From positions 186,001 to 250,000 of the forward strand of contig NZ_JAGEOK010000009.1 in NCBI RefSeq assembly GCF_017573545.1: a stretch of 64,000 bases of DNA, written 5' to 3'. Position numbers and translations under genes: made by a program. A model generated the notes under the pieces. It was not told the origin of the DNA, made no database searches, and worked only from the letters and a program-made list of their open reading frames with translations. Origin of the DNA: Actinomadura nitritigenes. GTDB taxonomy: Bacteria > Actinomycetota > Actinomycetes > Streptosporangiales > Streptosporangiaceae. The number at the start of each line of letters is the position of its first letter. Position 1 is the stretch's first letter. Below are positions 17,922-25,545 of this stretch, one piece after another.

Positions 17922-18950
17922 TCAGGGCGCGATGCGCCGGCAGAGCCAGGCGAGCGCGAGCGGGTAGCGGTAGTCGATGCCGCCGTGGCCCGCGTCGAAC
18001 AGCTCGAAGTGGATCGCGTCCGAGGACACCCCGGCGTCCAGCAGCGCGCGGTGGAACGCCTCGGCGCCGATGTCCAGGAACCATTCGTCGCGGGTGCCGC
18101 CGTCGATCCAGATCGCCCGCTGGGAGCGCATCGCGGCGGCGTGGCCGGGCACCATCCGGACGGGGTCCCAGGCGAGCCAGCGGTCCCAGACGTCCGGGCG
18201 CAGGACGCCCGTCACCGGGTCGAACGGCAGCTCCGGCGTGCCGTCGGGCAGGGCGGAGTAGCAGACGGCCATGCCGAGGACGTTCAGCAGCTCCATGTCC
18301 TCGGGCTTGGTGAACGAGACCCGCGCGTTGAAGTCGTCCCACCAGCGCATGATGTCGCCGCCGTACTTGCGCAGGTGGCGCACGCACTTGGGGAACTCGG
18401 GCAGGTAGCAGTACTCGAACAGGGCGTCCCCGGCGTGGGTGGCGAGCGCGCCGAACAGGTCCGGGCGCAGCATCGGCGTGATCATCGCGCCGTAGCCGCC
18501 GCTGGACTTGCCGCTGATCGCCCGGTGCTCCGGCGCGTCGAGGGTCCGGTAGCGGGCGTCCACCCACGGGACGACCTCGTCGCAGATGTACGAGTGGTAC
18601 CTGCCGGTGCCGGGGGAGTCGACGTACTGGCTGCCGCCGTGCGCCGTCCACGCGTCGACGAACACCACGATCGCGGGCGGGGCCTCGCCGGAGGCGAACA
18701 CGGCGTCGGCGGTCTCGGGGAACGGCTGCCGGTACGGCATCCGGTTCCGCCAGATCCCGACGTGCCCGGTGAACCCGGTGATCACGTACACGGACGGGTA
18801 GCGGCGGTCCGGCTCGTCGTCGTAGCCCGGCGGGACGTACACCAGCAGCGGGCGTTCGTGCGGGTCCTTCAGCGGGTTGCCGCGCAGCAGCTCGCTGCTG
18901 ACGACGTGCTCCTCAAGGCGTCCGGCGAAGTCGGCGGACCACGGCAGCAT
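17922..18950 (-). CDS. Alpha/beta-hydrolase fold esterase (esterase D/antigen 85-like)
   Basis: This 342-residue protein contains PLLVYVPPGYDDEPDRRYPS and YVITGFTGHVG, as in the putative-esterase family. The nucleophile elbow is GKSSGGYGAM, and the candidate acid and base are in FELFDAGHGG. No signal peptide is seen, so it is probably cytosolic, unlike true mycolyltransferases. ATG 18950 is preferred over GTG 18956 because GGGAG then sits five bases upstream. The natural ester substrate is unknown. The gene is monocistronic with a strong terminator. Confidence 0.85.
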   Translation of the reverse strand: MLPWSADFAGRLEEHVVSSELLRGNPLKDPHERPLLVYVPPGYDDEPDRRYPSVYVITGFTGHVGIWRNRMPYRQPFPETADAVFASGEAPPAIVVFVDAWTAHGGSQYVDSPGTGRYHSYICDEVVPWVDARYRTLDAPEHRAISGKSSGGYGAMITPMLRPDLFGALATHAGDALFEYCYLPEFPKCVRHLRKYGGDIMRWWDDFNARVSFTKPEDMELLNVLGMAVCYSALPDGTPELPFDPVTGVLRPDVWDRWLAWDPVRMVPGHAAAMRSQRAIWIDGGTRDEWFLDIGAEAFHRALLDAGVSSDAIHFELFDAGHGGIDYRYPLALAWLCRRIAP

Positions 18951-19118
18951 GCGCACTCCCTCGTGTCACGGGCCACTCGATCATCCCGACGCTAACCCAG
19001 GCCCTAGGGTCGCGGATACCGTCCGGTCATGTGCCGGACCGGCCGGACGGGGCATGTGTCACGAAAGGCGTCCCGATCCGGTCCCCATGATGATCGATCG
19101 TGACGGAAGGAGAGACAG

Positions 19119-19850
19119 ATGCCGGAGAACGCCGCCCGGTTGCGCGACCTGCACCGCCCCGGCGATCCGCTGCTGCTGCCGAACGTGTGGGACGCGGCGA
19201 GCGCCGAGATCGTCCAGGAGGCGGGGTTCCCCGCCCTCGCCACCGCGAGCGCGGCGATCTGCGCGATGCTGGGCTACCCCGACCACGAGGGCGCGCCGGC
19301 GGACGAGATGTTCGCCGCGGCCGGGCGGGTGATCCGGGCCGCGTCCGTCCCGGTGACGGTGGACGCCGAGGCCGGGTACGGGCTGCCGCCGGAGGAGCTG
19401 GTGGAGCGCCTGCTCGCGATCGGCGCCGCGGGCTGCAACCTGGAGGACACCTACGCCGGGAAGCTGGCCGAGCCGGAGAAGCAGGCCGAGTACCTGGCCG
19501 CGGTCCGCGCCGCGGCGGGCGACGCCCTGGTGATCAACGCGCGGGCCGACACGTTCGTCGGCGGGGTCGCGGACCCGGTGGACGCCGCGATCGCCCGCGG
19601 GCGGCTCTACATCGAGGCGGGCGCGGACTGCGTCTACCCGATCACCGCGCCGCCGGACACGGTGAGGGCGCTGGTCGAGGGCATTCCGGGGCCGGTGAAC
19701 GTGAACGTCTTCCCGGGAGGGTCGCTCGCCGAGGTGGCGGAGGCCGGGGCCGCGCGCGTGTCGTTCGGGCCGGTGCCGTACATGCGGGCGCTGGACGCGC
19801 TCAAGGAGTTCTCGGGGCGCGTGCTGCGGAAGGAGGATCCGTACGCCTGA
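19119..19850 (+). CDS. Isocitrate lyase/PEP mutase superfamily protein
   Basis: This 243-residue TIM barrel has LLPNVWDAASAEIVQEAGFP at the N-terminus, VPVTVDAEAGYG (the metal-binding DxE region), GCNLEDTYAG and VINARADTFV. These are signatures of the PEP mutase branch. The KKCGH catalytic loop of isocitrate lyase is absent, as expected for phosphonomutase or oxaloacetate-decarboxylase-type members. GGAAGGAG precedes the ATG. The substrate is not determinable from sequence, and no phosphonate genes are nearby. Confidence 0.88.
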   Translation: MPENAARLRDLHRPGDPLLLPNVWDAASAEIVQEAGFPALATASAAICAMLGYPDHEGAPADEMFAAAGRVIRAASVPVTVDAEAGYGLPPEELVERLLAIGAAGCNLEDTYAGKLAEPEKQAEYLAAVRAAAGDALVINARADTFVGGVADPVDAAIARGRLYIEAGADCVYPITAPPDTVRALVEGIPGPVNVNVFPGGSLAEVAEAGAARVSFGPVPYMRALDALKEFSGRVLRKEDPYA

Positions 19851-19884
19851 CCGGGCGGGGGCGTCCGGTTCGCCGGGCGCCCTT

Positions 19885-19896
19885 GCAAGTGCTTGC
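19885..19896 (+). promoter_or_regulatory. Possible operator upstream of MpaB-like gene
   Basis: GCAAG-TG-CTTGC is a perfect inverted repeat with a two-base spacer, 57 bases upstream of the oxygenase start and in a region noticeably AT-richer than its flanks (CTTGCTTACAGATGGCACAGTGATA). TetR-type repressors often bind such palindromes. The regulator is not adjacent. This is a weak call. Confidence 0.35.
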
Positions 19897-19952
19897 TTAC
19901 AGATGGCACAGTGATACGGAATTCGCTTCTCTGTACCAGGAGTGAGGGCCGG

Positions 19953-20783
19953 ATGACCGCGACCGCCACGTCCACGGAGCGTCCCCCGACGATAGTCCTC
20001 GACGCGATATCCGGCATGGCCCTGTCCGCCGCCGCCGCGAACGTCGTCATGCAGCTGTCGCGCCTGCCGGTCGGGCACGGCGTCGCCGAGAGCACCGTGG
20101 AGAGCGGCCGCGTCGACAAGCACCCGGTCAAGCGCGGGCGCACCACCCTCAGCTACATCGCCGTCGCGATGCTCGGCGACGAGGACGAGCGCCTCGCCAT
20201 GCGCCGCGAGGTCAACCGCGCCCACAAGCACGTCCGCGCGAAGGAGCCCGTCCCGTACAACGCCTTCGACCGCGACCTCCAGCTCTGGGTCGCCGCGTGC
20301 CTCTACTGGGGCACCGAGATGATCTACACGATGCTCTACGGCGACCCGGGCCCCGAGCAGCTCGACGCGCTGTACCGGCACGGCGCCCGCTTCGGCACCA
20401 CCCTCCAGATGACCGAGGACATGTGGCCCGCCGACCGCGCCGCCTTCGAGGAGTACTGGACGGAGTCCCTCGGGCGGATCGAGATGGACGACGTCACCCG
20501 CGGCTACCTCCGCGACCTCACCGACCTGCGGTTCCTGCCCGCCCCCGTGCACTGGACGCTCGGCCGGCTGCACCGCTTCCTCACCCTCGGGTTCCTGCCG
20601 GCCCCCTTCCGCGACGAGCTCGGCTACCCCTGGACGCCGCGCGACCAGGCCCGCTTCGACCGCTTCGCCCGGCTGATGGCGGCCACGAACCGCGCCATGC
20701 CCCGGCCCCTCCGCGCGTTCCCCTTCAACGTCTACCTGTGGGACGTCCGCCGCCGCATCCGGAGGAACCGCCCGATCGTCTGA
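19953..20783 (+). CDS. Oxygenase MpaB family protein (DUF2236)
   Basis: This 276-residue protein begins with a short Thr/Ala-rich N-terminus, then AISGMALSAAAANVVMQLSR. It has the family's HPVKRGRTTLSYIAVAMLGD, AHKHVRAKEPVPYNAFD and DLQLWVAACLYWGTEMIYTM segments. DUF2236 proteins are heme-dependent oxygenases related to rubber latex-clearing protein and to MpaB of mycophenolic acid biosynthesis; the conserved Arg, His and Lys residues above would be near the heme. GAGGGCC precedes ATG 19953. The substrate is unknown and the gene is monocistronic. Confidence 0.85.
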   Translation: MTATATSTERPPTIVLDAISGMALSAAAANVVMQLSRLPVGHGVAESTVESGRVDKHPVKRGRTTLSYIAVAMLGDEDERLAMRREVNRAHKHVRAKEPVPYNAFDRDLQLWVAACLYWGTEMIYTMLYGDPGPEQLDALYRHGARFGTTLQMTEDMWPADRAAFEEYWTESLGRIEMDDVTRGYLRDLTDLRFLPAPVHWTLGRLHRFLTLGFLPAPFRDELGYPWTPRDQARFDRFARLMAATNRAMPRPLRAFPFNVYLWDVRRRIRRNRPIV

Positions 20784-20802
20784 CGCCCGGCCCGCGGCCG
20801 CG

Positions 20803-21678
20803 TCACGTCCAGGTGCGGTCGAGGAAGTCCGCGACGAGCGGGGCGATCTCCGGCAGGTGGTCCTCGAGCGCGAAGTGCCCGGTGTCGAGGACGTGGAGCT
20901 CGGCGTCCGGGAGATCGCGCAGGTAGGCCCGCGCGCCGGGCTCGGTGAAGAAGGGGTCGCCGCGGCCCCAGACGATCAGCGCCGGCGGGGTGTGCTCGCG
21001 CAGCCACGCCTGCCAGGCGCCGTAGCGCTCCACGTTCGCGTGGTAGTCGAACGCCAGCGCGACCTGGGCCTCCTTGCGTCCGGGCAGGTCGAGGAAGTGC
21101 TGGTCGAGCGTCCAGCCGTCGGGCGCGATCGCCTCGGCGTCGGCGACGCCCGCCTCGTACTGGCCGCGCGTCCCCTCCGGCGTCAGCAGGGCGCGGATCG
21201 TCTCCTCGGCGCCGTCCCGGCCGGGACGCAGCGCGATGAAGTCGCGCGCCGCGTCCGACAGGCCCTCGGCGTAGGCGTTGCCGTTCTGGACGATCAGGCC
21301 CGCGATCCACTCCGGGCGGCGCTCGGCGAGCCGGAAGCCGACCGGCGCGCCGAAGTCGAAGACGTACATGGCGAACCGGGACAGCCCGAGCCGCTCGACG
21401 AAGCCCTCGGTGACGTCGGCGAGCCGGTCGAAGGAGTACGCGAAGCCGTCCGGGACCCGGGTGTGCCCGAAGCCGGGGTAGTCGGGGGCGATCAGCCGGT
21501 ACCGGGCGCCGAGGACGTCGATCAGCCGCCGGAACTGGTGCGACGCGGACGGGAACCCGTGCAGGAGCAGCAGCACGGGCGCGTCGGCGCGCTCGGGCAC
21601 CGACTCCCGGTAGAAGACGCGGACGCCGTCGACGTCCAGGAACCGGTGAACCGTCCGCGCGACCGTGGGAACCGCCAT
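20803..21678 (-). CDS. Alpha/beta hydrolase (epoxide hydrolase/dehalogenase-like)
   Basis: This 291-residue protein has LLLLHGFPSASHQFRRL (oxyanion loop), an aspartate nucleophile in YVFDFGAPVGF (D108), an acid in WGRGDPFFTE, and the catalytic His in DTGHFALED. Asp rather than Ser as the nucleophile indicates an epoxide hydrolase or haloalkane dehalogenase branch rather than an esterase. It is cytosolic. It is divergently transcribed from the CGNR gene, and the shared intergenic region carries three regularly spaced CTAACGC motifs, so the CGNR protein is a likely regulator. Confidence 0.88.
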   Translation of the reverse strand: MAVPTVARTVHRFLDVDGVRVFYRESVPERADAPVLLLLHGFPSASHQFRRLIDVLGARYRLIAPDYPGFGHTRVPDGFAYSFDRLADVTEGFVERLGLSRFAMYVFDFGAPVGFRLAERRPEWIAGLIVQNGNAYAEGLSDAARDFIALRPGRDGAEETIRALLTPEGTRGQYEAGVADAEAIAPDGWTLDQHFLDLPGRKEAQVALAFDYHANVERYGAWQAWLREHTPPALIVWGRGDPFFTEPGARAYLRDLPDAELHVLDTGHFALEDHLPEIAPLVADFLDRTWT

Positions 21679-21680
21679 GT

Positions 21681-21735
21681 CTAACGCCTCTCTCCGCTGA
21701 AGATGCGTTAGTTATAGCCCGGGGCGACCTAACGC
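21681..21735. promoter_or_regulatory. Three CTAACGC motifs spaced exactly 24 bp
   Basis: CTAACGC occurs at 21681-21687, inverted as GCGTTAG at 21705-21711, and direct again at 21729-21735. The step is 24 bases each time, within the 85-base region between the divergent hydrolase and CGNR genes. An AT-rich patch (GTTATA) adjoins the middle copy. This is the pattern of an operator array recognised by one regulator, plausibly the CGNR protein itself. Confidence 0.65.
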
Positions 21736-21763
21736 GTCAATCACGGGATGTAGCATTAGCCTC

Positions 21764-22315
21764 ATGAGCGACGTCGTCCCGCTGACCGGCGAACCCCTCG
21801 CCCTCGACCTCGTCAACACCCGCACCGCGGCCGGCGACCTGCTCGCCACCCCCGATGACCTGCGCGCTTGGCTGGACCTCGAAGCCGCCCGGCTCCCGGA
21901 CGCCGACTCTCTTGACATACACGATGTACGTGCCGTGCATGCCGTACGTGAGCACGTCGCCAACGCCGTCGAACGCGCCCGCCACGGCGAGCGCCCCGCC
22001 GCCGCCGACCTGGCCGCGCTCAACGACGCCCAGCGCGCCGCACCCGCCATCACCGAGCTGACCTGGGACGGCTCGGCCGTCACGGCCGCGCGCCGCCGGA
22101 CCGGCCCGCCCGGCACGCGGCTCGCCGGGTGGCTCGCCGAGGCCGCCGCCGGCCTCCTCGCGGACCCGTCCGTCACGAAGATCCGGCAGTGCGAGGCCGA
22201 CGACTGCGTCCTGCTGTTCCTGCCCGCCCACCCGCGCCGCCGCTGGTGCTCCGCCGCCCGCTGCGGCAACCGCGTCCGCGTCGCCCGCCACTACCAGCGC
22301 CACAAGCCCGCCTGA
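21764..22315 (+). CDS. CGNR zinc-finger transcriptional regulator
   Basis: This 183-residue protein has the two-part ABATE/CGNR architecture. The N-terminal domain begins GEPLALDLVNTRT. The C-terminal zinc finger (residues about 143-181) is CEADDC, a linker, RRWCSAARCGNRVR and ARHYQRHK, giving four cysteines and the CGNR signature. Such proteins bind DNA through the finger and are thought to sense a stress ligand with the N-terminal domain. Divergent orientation from the hydrolase and shared repeated motifs suggest control of that gene and of itself. Confidence 0.93.
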   Translation: MSDVVPLTGEPLALDLVNTRTAAGDLLATPDDLRAWLDLEAARLPDADSLDIHDVRAVHAVREHVANAVERARHGERPAAADLAALNDAQRAAPAITELTWDGSAVTAARRRTGPPGTRLAGWLAEAAAGLLADPSVTKIRQCEADDCVLLFLPAHPRRRWCSAARCGNRVRVARHYQRHKPA

Positions 22316-22326
22316 CGGGCCCCGCG

Positions 22327-22674
22327 TCAGCGGTGGGTCAGGACGTTGATCACGCGTCCGTCGGGGTCGCGGACGAAGAACCGCCGCACGCCCCACTCCT
22401 CGTCCTGCAGCGGATGCACGATCTCCGCGCCCCGCGCCCGCATGGCCTCGTACGCCGCGTCGACGTCGTCCACCTCCACGCTGATGTCCGGATTGACCGG
22501 CGCCGTCTTGTCCGCGGACATGAAGCTGATCTGCGCCCCGGGGACCTCCAGGGACGCGAGCGTCATGATCCACCCGTGGTCCATGACCTCCTCGAACCCG
22601 AGCAGGCCGTAGAACGCGCGGTTCTCCCCGGCGGCTTCGGAGTGGACGTTGGGCACGACGCGGCGAACGGACAT
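22327..22674 (-). CDS. VOC-family (glyoxalase-like) protein
   Basis: This 115-residue protein has the vicinal-oxygen-chelate pattern. It starts RRVVPNVHSEAAGENRAFYG, continues LLGFEEVMDHGWI and ends EWGVRRFFVRDPDGRVINVL. A His near the N-terminus and the Glu/Asp at the end would be metal or ligand contacts. As a single VOC repeat unit pair of standard length it may be an antibiotic-binding or dioxygenase-like protein. It is monocistronic and convergent with the CGNR gene. Confidence 0.85.
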   Translation of the reverse strand: MSVRRVVPNVHSEAAGENRAFYGLLGFEEVMDHGWIMTLASLEVPGAQISFMSADKTAPVNPDISVEVDDVDAAYEAMRARGAEIVHPLQDEEWGVRRFFVRDPDGRVINVLTHR

Positions 22675-22756
22675 GTGAGCGGCTCCTCGAAGTTCGGTCT
22701 GTGCCTCGACGCTATGCGCCCGGGCCGCGCGGGTCTTGGACGAATGGGAGGCGGCG

Positions 22757-23266
22757 TCAGCCGTACCGTCGGCGGCGGACAGCGTACGCCGCTGTCACCG
22801 CGGCCAGGAGCGGCCCCCAGGCGACCAGCGGCAGATAGCACGCGTAGAGGATGGCGGCCTTCGCGCCGTGCGGCATCTCCGGATCGGTGTCCGCGAAACC
22901 GAAGACGAGCGGCGTCCACAGGCAGACCAGCGCGACCGAGCCGAGCGACGCCGGGACGATCGCGGCGAGCGGGCGGATCCGCCGGCCGCGCAGGAACGGC
23001 ACCCAGCGCGGCCAGACCTCGCCCCACGGCCGGACGAGCCCGAGGCCGAGGAACGCGATCGCCTCGGACAGCGCCGTCAGCGCGATCACGTACGGCAGCA
23101 CGAACCAGGGCCCGTTCGCCGGGTCCTGCGACCCGGTGAAGCCCGCAGGCAGGCCGAGCCCGAACAGGATCCGCCAGATCCCGGACGGGAGCGCGCACCA
23201 CATCGTCGCCTGCGCCGCCCGGTCCGCCCAGCGCGGCACCGGCCCCCGCGTCCCGGCGCCGGTCAT
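22757..23266 (-). CDS. Integral membrane protein, four helices
   Basis: This 169-residue protein shows about four hydrophobic segments (for example FVLPYVIALTALSEAIAFLG and AAIVPASLGSVALVCLW). It matches no functional family I know, though similar short proteins are common in actinomycetes. Its ATG overlaps the stop of the preceding small membrane gene (ATGA), so the two are translated together and probably interact in the membrane. Confidence 0.75.
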   Translation of the reverse strand: MTGAGTRGPVPRWADRAAQATMWCALPSGIWRILFGLGLPAGFTGSQDPANGPWFVLPYVIALTALSEAIAFLGLGLVRPWGEVWPRWVPFLRGRRIRPLAAIVPASLGSVALVCLWTPLVFGFADTDPEMPHGAKAAILYACYLPLVAWGPLLAAVTAAYAVRRRRYG

Positions 23267-23385
23267 CGGACGGCCCCGAGCGCGTGCGCGGCCGGCTCAC
23301 CGGACCCGGTGGCCAGCATCGCCCCCGCGATGAGGGCGACGAGCACCGCGATCACCGCGGCCTTGATCGTGAACTTCCGGGACAC
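23263..23385 (-). CDS. Small single-helix membrane protein (40 aa)
   Basis: This 40-residue peptide starts at GTG 23385 with AGGAGG six bases upstream, an excellent site. It has a basic N-terminus (MSRKFTIK) and one hydrophobic helix (AAVIAVLVALIAGAML). It is the first gene of a two-gene operon with the membrane protein at 22757-23266. It may be a small subunit or an uncleaved signal-anchor peptide. Confidence 0.7.
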   Translation of the reverse strand: MSRKFTIKAAVIAVLVALIAGAMLATGSGEPAAHALGAVR

Positions 23386-23499
23386 CGCTTCCTCCTGTCT
23401 GGCGATGCCCCCACGCTCCCGCCCGCACCGTCCCGCCCGCCTCCCCCGCGCGGGCCATCCCCATCCCCCGCGAGACATAAGGTGCGGTGCGCGCTAGGC

Positions 23500-23788
23500 G
23501 TCGACCTGATCGGGTTACGTGCGCGCACGTCTGGGACCTGGCCTACGGCGGCCTCCATGCCTACGCGTTCGCCCCACCCCTGCTTCACGGCCCTGGTCGT
23601 CCTGGACCCGCTTGTGGCCGTACTGGTCGCCCGCGCGCGCCCTGCGGGCGTCACGCTCGCAGCCGCGGTGATGGCGGCCGACGCCACCGCCAACTGGATC
23701 GCCGACTGGCCGCTCCTGCGCGACGACCCGACCTGGCTCTGGGTTCGTCATCACCACGACGCTCCCGCTCCACCGAGCCCTCGCCTGA
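23500..23788 (+). pseudogene. Membrane protein pseudogene with two frameshifts
   Basis: The plus strand encodes, in three frames, the pieces WDLAYGGLHAYAFAPPLLHG, then LVVLDPLVAVLVARARPAGV and MAADATANWIADWPLL, then GFVITTTLPLHRALA followed by TGA at 23786-23788. They join naturally into one hydrophobic protein of about 95 residues or more, resembling small actinomycete membrane proteins of unknown function. One shift lies near 23580 and another near 23745. No start codon with a ribosome binding site is clear. Confidence 0.7.
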
Positions 23789-23823
23789 CGGGCCGGATGT
23801 CCATGCGGGCCGATGATGGGGAC

Positions 23824-24585
23824 ATGCCTCCCAGCTCCCGCGCCGAGTCGTTCGACAGGGCCGCCGCTCAGTACGCGGCCAGCCGCCCTTCCTACCCGCC
23901 CCTGCTCTTCGACGCCGTCGAGGAACTCGCGAACCGCCGCCTGGCCGGTGCCCGGGTCGCCGACGTCGGTGCGGGCACCGGGATCGCCACCGCGCTGTTG
24001 CGCGGCAGGGACGCCCGCGTCATCGCCGTCGAACCCGGTGAGGCCATGGCCGCCGAGTGCCGCAGGGCCCTCCCGGACGTGCCGGTCGTACGCGGCGACG
24101 GCAACGCCCTCCCGCTGGCCGACGACTCACAGGACCTCATCACCTACGCGCAGTCCTGGCAGTGGACCGACCCGGCCCGCTCCGTCCCCGAGGCACTGCG
24201 CGTCCTGCGCGGAGACGGCGCAATGGCGATCTGGTGGAACACCACGGCCTTCGATGTGCCGTGGATCCGTGCGCAGCACGAGCGCATCGCGCGGCACTGC
24301 GGGACAAAACCGATGCCGCCCGTCCGCCCAGACGACGGCGAGGCCACCCGGCAGGCGGGCCTAACGGGCCTACGCGTCGCACGCCGTCAGCTGCGCTGGA
24401 CCCGCGTGGTCTCCCTCGACACACACCTTGCCAACATCACCAGCCGCTCAGCCTTCCTGGTCCTCAGCGAGCCCCGCCGACGTGCCTTCGTCACCGACGA
24501 ACGCCGTCGGCTGCACGAGGCACACCCGGACGACACGATCGAGGAGGCCTACCTCGTCGACCTGCTGGTGGCCACCCGTCCATAG
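23824..24585 (+). CDS. Class I SAM-dependent methyltransferase
   Basis: This 253-residue protein has an N-terminus typical of the UbiE/Methyltransf_11 group (SFDRAAAQYAASRPSYPPLL). Motif I is VADVGAGTGIATALL, followed by VIAVEPGEAM (motif II), DLITYAQSWQW and EALRVLRGDGAMAIWW. It is a soluble small-molecule methyltransferase of unknown substrate. ATG 23824 follows a GGGG tract. It is downstream of the broken membrane gene and ends 12 bases before an IS element. Confidence 0.88.
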   Translation: MPPSSRAESFDRAAAQYAASRPSYPPLLFDAVEELANRRLAGARVADVGAGTGIATALLRGRDARVIAVEPGEAMAAECRRALPDVPVVRGDGNALPLADDSQDLITYAQSWQWTDPARSVPEALRVLRGDGAMAIWWNTTAFDVPWIRAQHERIARHCGTKPMPPVRPDDGEATRQAGLTGLRVARRQLRWTRVVSLDTHLANITSRSAFLVLSEPRRRAFVTDERRRLHEAHPDDTIEEAYLVDLLVATRP

Positions 24586-24597
24586 CCCTGCGGCCTA

Positions 24598-25518
24598 GGG
24601 CCTGTTTTGCGGATCTGGATCTTTGGGTTGTGGCTGGATGGTGGCCATGGTGCGGCGACACGAGTTGACCGATGCGGCCTGGGCGCGGATCGAGCCGTTG
24701 CTGCCGGTCGCGTCCGGGCCTGGTGGGCGGTGGCGTGACCACCGGCAGGTGATCAATGGGATCTTGTGGAAGATCCGGACCGGCGCGGACTGGCGGGACG
24801 TGCCCGAACGCTATGGGCCGTGGCAGACGCTCTACCAGCGGTTCCGCCGCTGGAGTAGGGACGGGACCTGGGACCGGCTATTGGCCCACGTCCAGGTGCA
24901 CGACGATGCGGTCGGGGTGGTGGACTGGTCGGTGGTGTGCGTGGACTCCACCATCGTGCGGGCCCACCAGCACGCCGCCGGCGCCCCCAAAAAGGGGAAC
25001 AGCCGGGGACGAACCCGGCATCACAGCAGGCGCTCGGGCGGTCCCGCGGCGGATTGACCAGCAAGATCCACCTGGCCTGCGACGGCCGTGGCCTGCCGCT
25101 GGCGTTCACCGTGACCGCCGGCAACATCAACGACTGCACCCGGCTGATCGAGGTCGTCGAAGCCATCGCGATCCGGCGCGCCGGGCCGGGCCGTCCGCGG
25201 ACCCGGCCCGGGCACCTGATCGCCGACAAGGGCTACTCCACTCGCATCATCCGCGACTATCTGCGACGCCGGCGCATCCCGCACACCATCCCCGAACGCA
25301 GCGATCAGGTGGCCGCCCGGGCACGGCGGGGCCATCGCCGCTGCGGATTCGACCGTGACCGCTACCGGCGCCGCAACGTCGTCGAACGCTGCTTCAACCA
25401 GCTCAAACGCTTCCGCGGCCTGGCCACCCGCTACGAGAAGCTCGCCGCCCACTACCGCGCCGTCGTCACCATCGCCAGCCTCGTCCTCTGGCTCAACCAC
25501 GATCCACAAAACAGGCCC
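24598..25518 (+). mobile_element. IS5-family (IS427-type) insertion sequence, intact
   Basis: The element is 921 bp. The left end GGGCCTGTTTTGCGGATC and the reverse complement of the right end GGGCCTGTTTTGTGGATC agree at 17 of 18 positions. It is flanked by TA on both sides, consistent with a TA duplication inside a CTAG target. Two overlapping frames encode the transposase. The ORFB stop codon TAG is formed with the flanking target bases. Ends, length and frame organisation are all complete, so it may be active. Confidence 0.93.
24638..25057 (+). CDS. IS5-family transposase, OrfA
   Basis: This frame begins at ATG 24638 (or ATG 24647, MVRRHELTDAAWARIEPLLP) and has RWRDHRQVINGILWKIRTGA, the typical N-terminal domain of IS427-type transposases. 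It carries the first catalytic Asp in VCVDSTIVRAHQHAAGA. After AAGAPKKGN the frame becomes meaningless and ends at 25057. The real product should be an OrfAB fusion made by frameshifting on the CCCCCAAAAA tract at 24984-24993. Confidence 0.9.
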   Translation: MVAMVRRHELTDAAWARIEPLLPVASGPGGRWRDHRQVINGILWKIRTGADWRDVPERYGPWQTLYQRFRRWSRDGTWDRLLAHVQVHDDAVGVVDWSVVCVDSTIVRAHQHAAGAPKKGNSRGRTRHHSRRSGGPAAD

Positions 25519-25521
25519 TAG
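24985..25521 (+). CDS. IS5-family transposase, OrfB (frameshift product)
   Basis: Beginning in the -1 frame at the C5A5 tract, it reads QALGRSRGGLTSKIHLACDG, GLPLAFTVTAGNINDCTRL and GHLIADKGYSTRIIRDYLR (second catalytic Asp). It ends with DRDRYRRRNVVERCFNQLKR, which holds the catalytic Glu in the ERCFNQLKRFR block. All three DDE residues are present when joined to OrfA. It has no convincing start of its own. Confidence 0.9.
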   Translation, partial: PQKGEQPGTNPASQQALGRSRGGLTSKIHLACDGRGLPLAFTVTAGNINDCTRLIEVVEAIAIRRAGPGRPRTRPGHLIADKGYSTRIIRDYLRRRRIPHTIPERSDQVAARARRGHRRCGFDRDRYRRRNVVERCFNQLKRFRGLATRYEKLAAHYRAVVTIASLVLWLNHDPQNRP

Positions 25522-25545
25522 CGCAGGGCCATGGACGGGTGTGGC

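Noticed and set aside
19885..19896. Riboswitch upstream of the MpaB-like gene
   Set aside because: Only a short palindrome is present, without conserved riboswitch structure.
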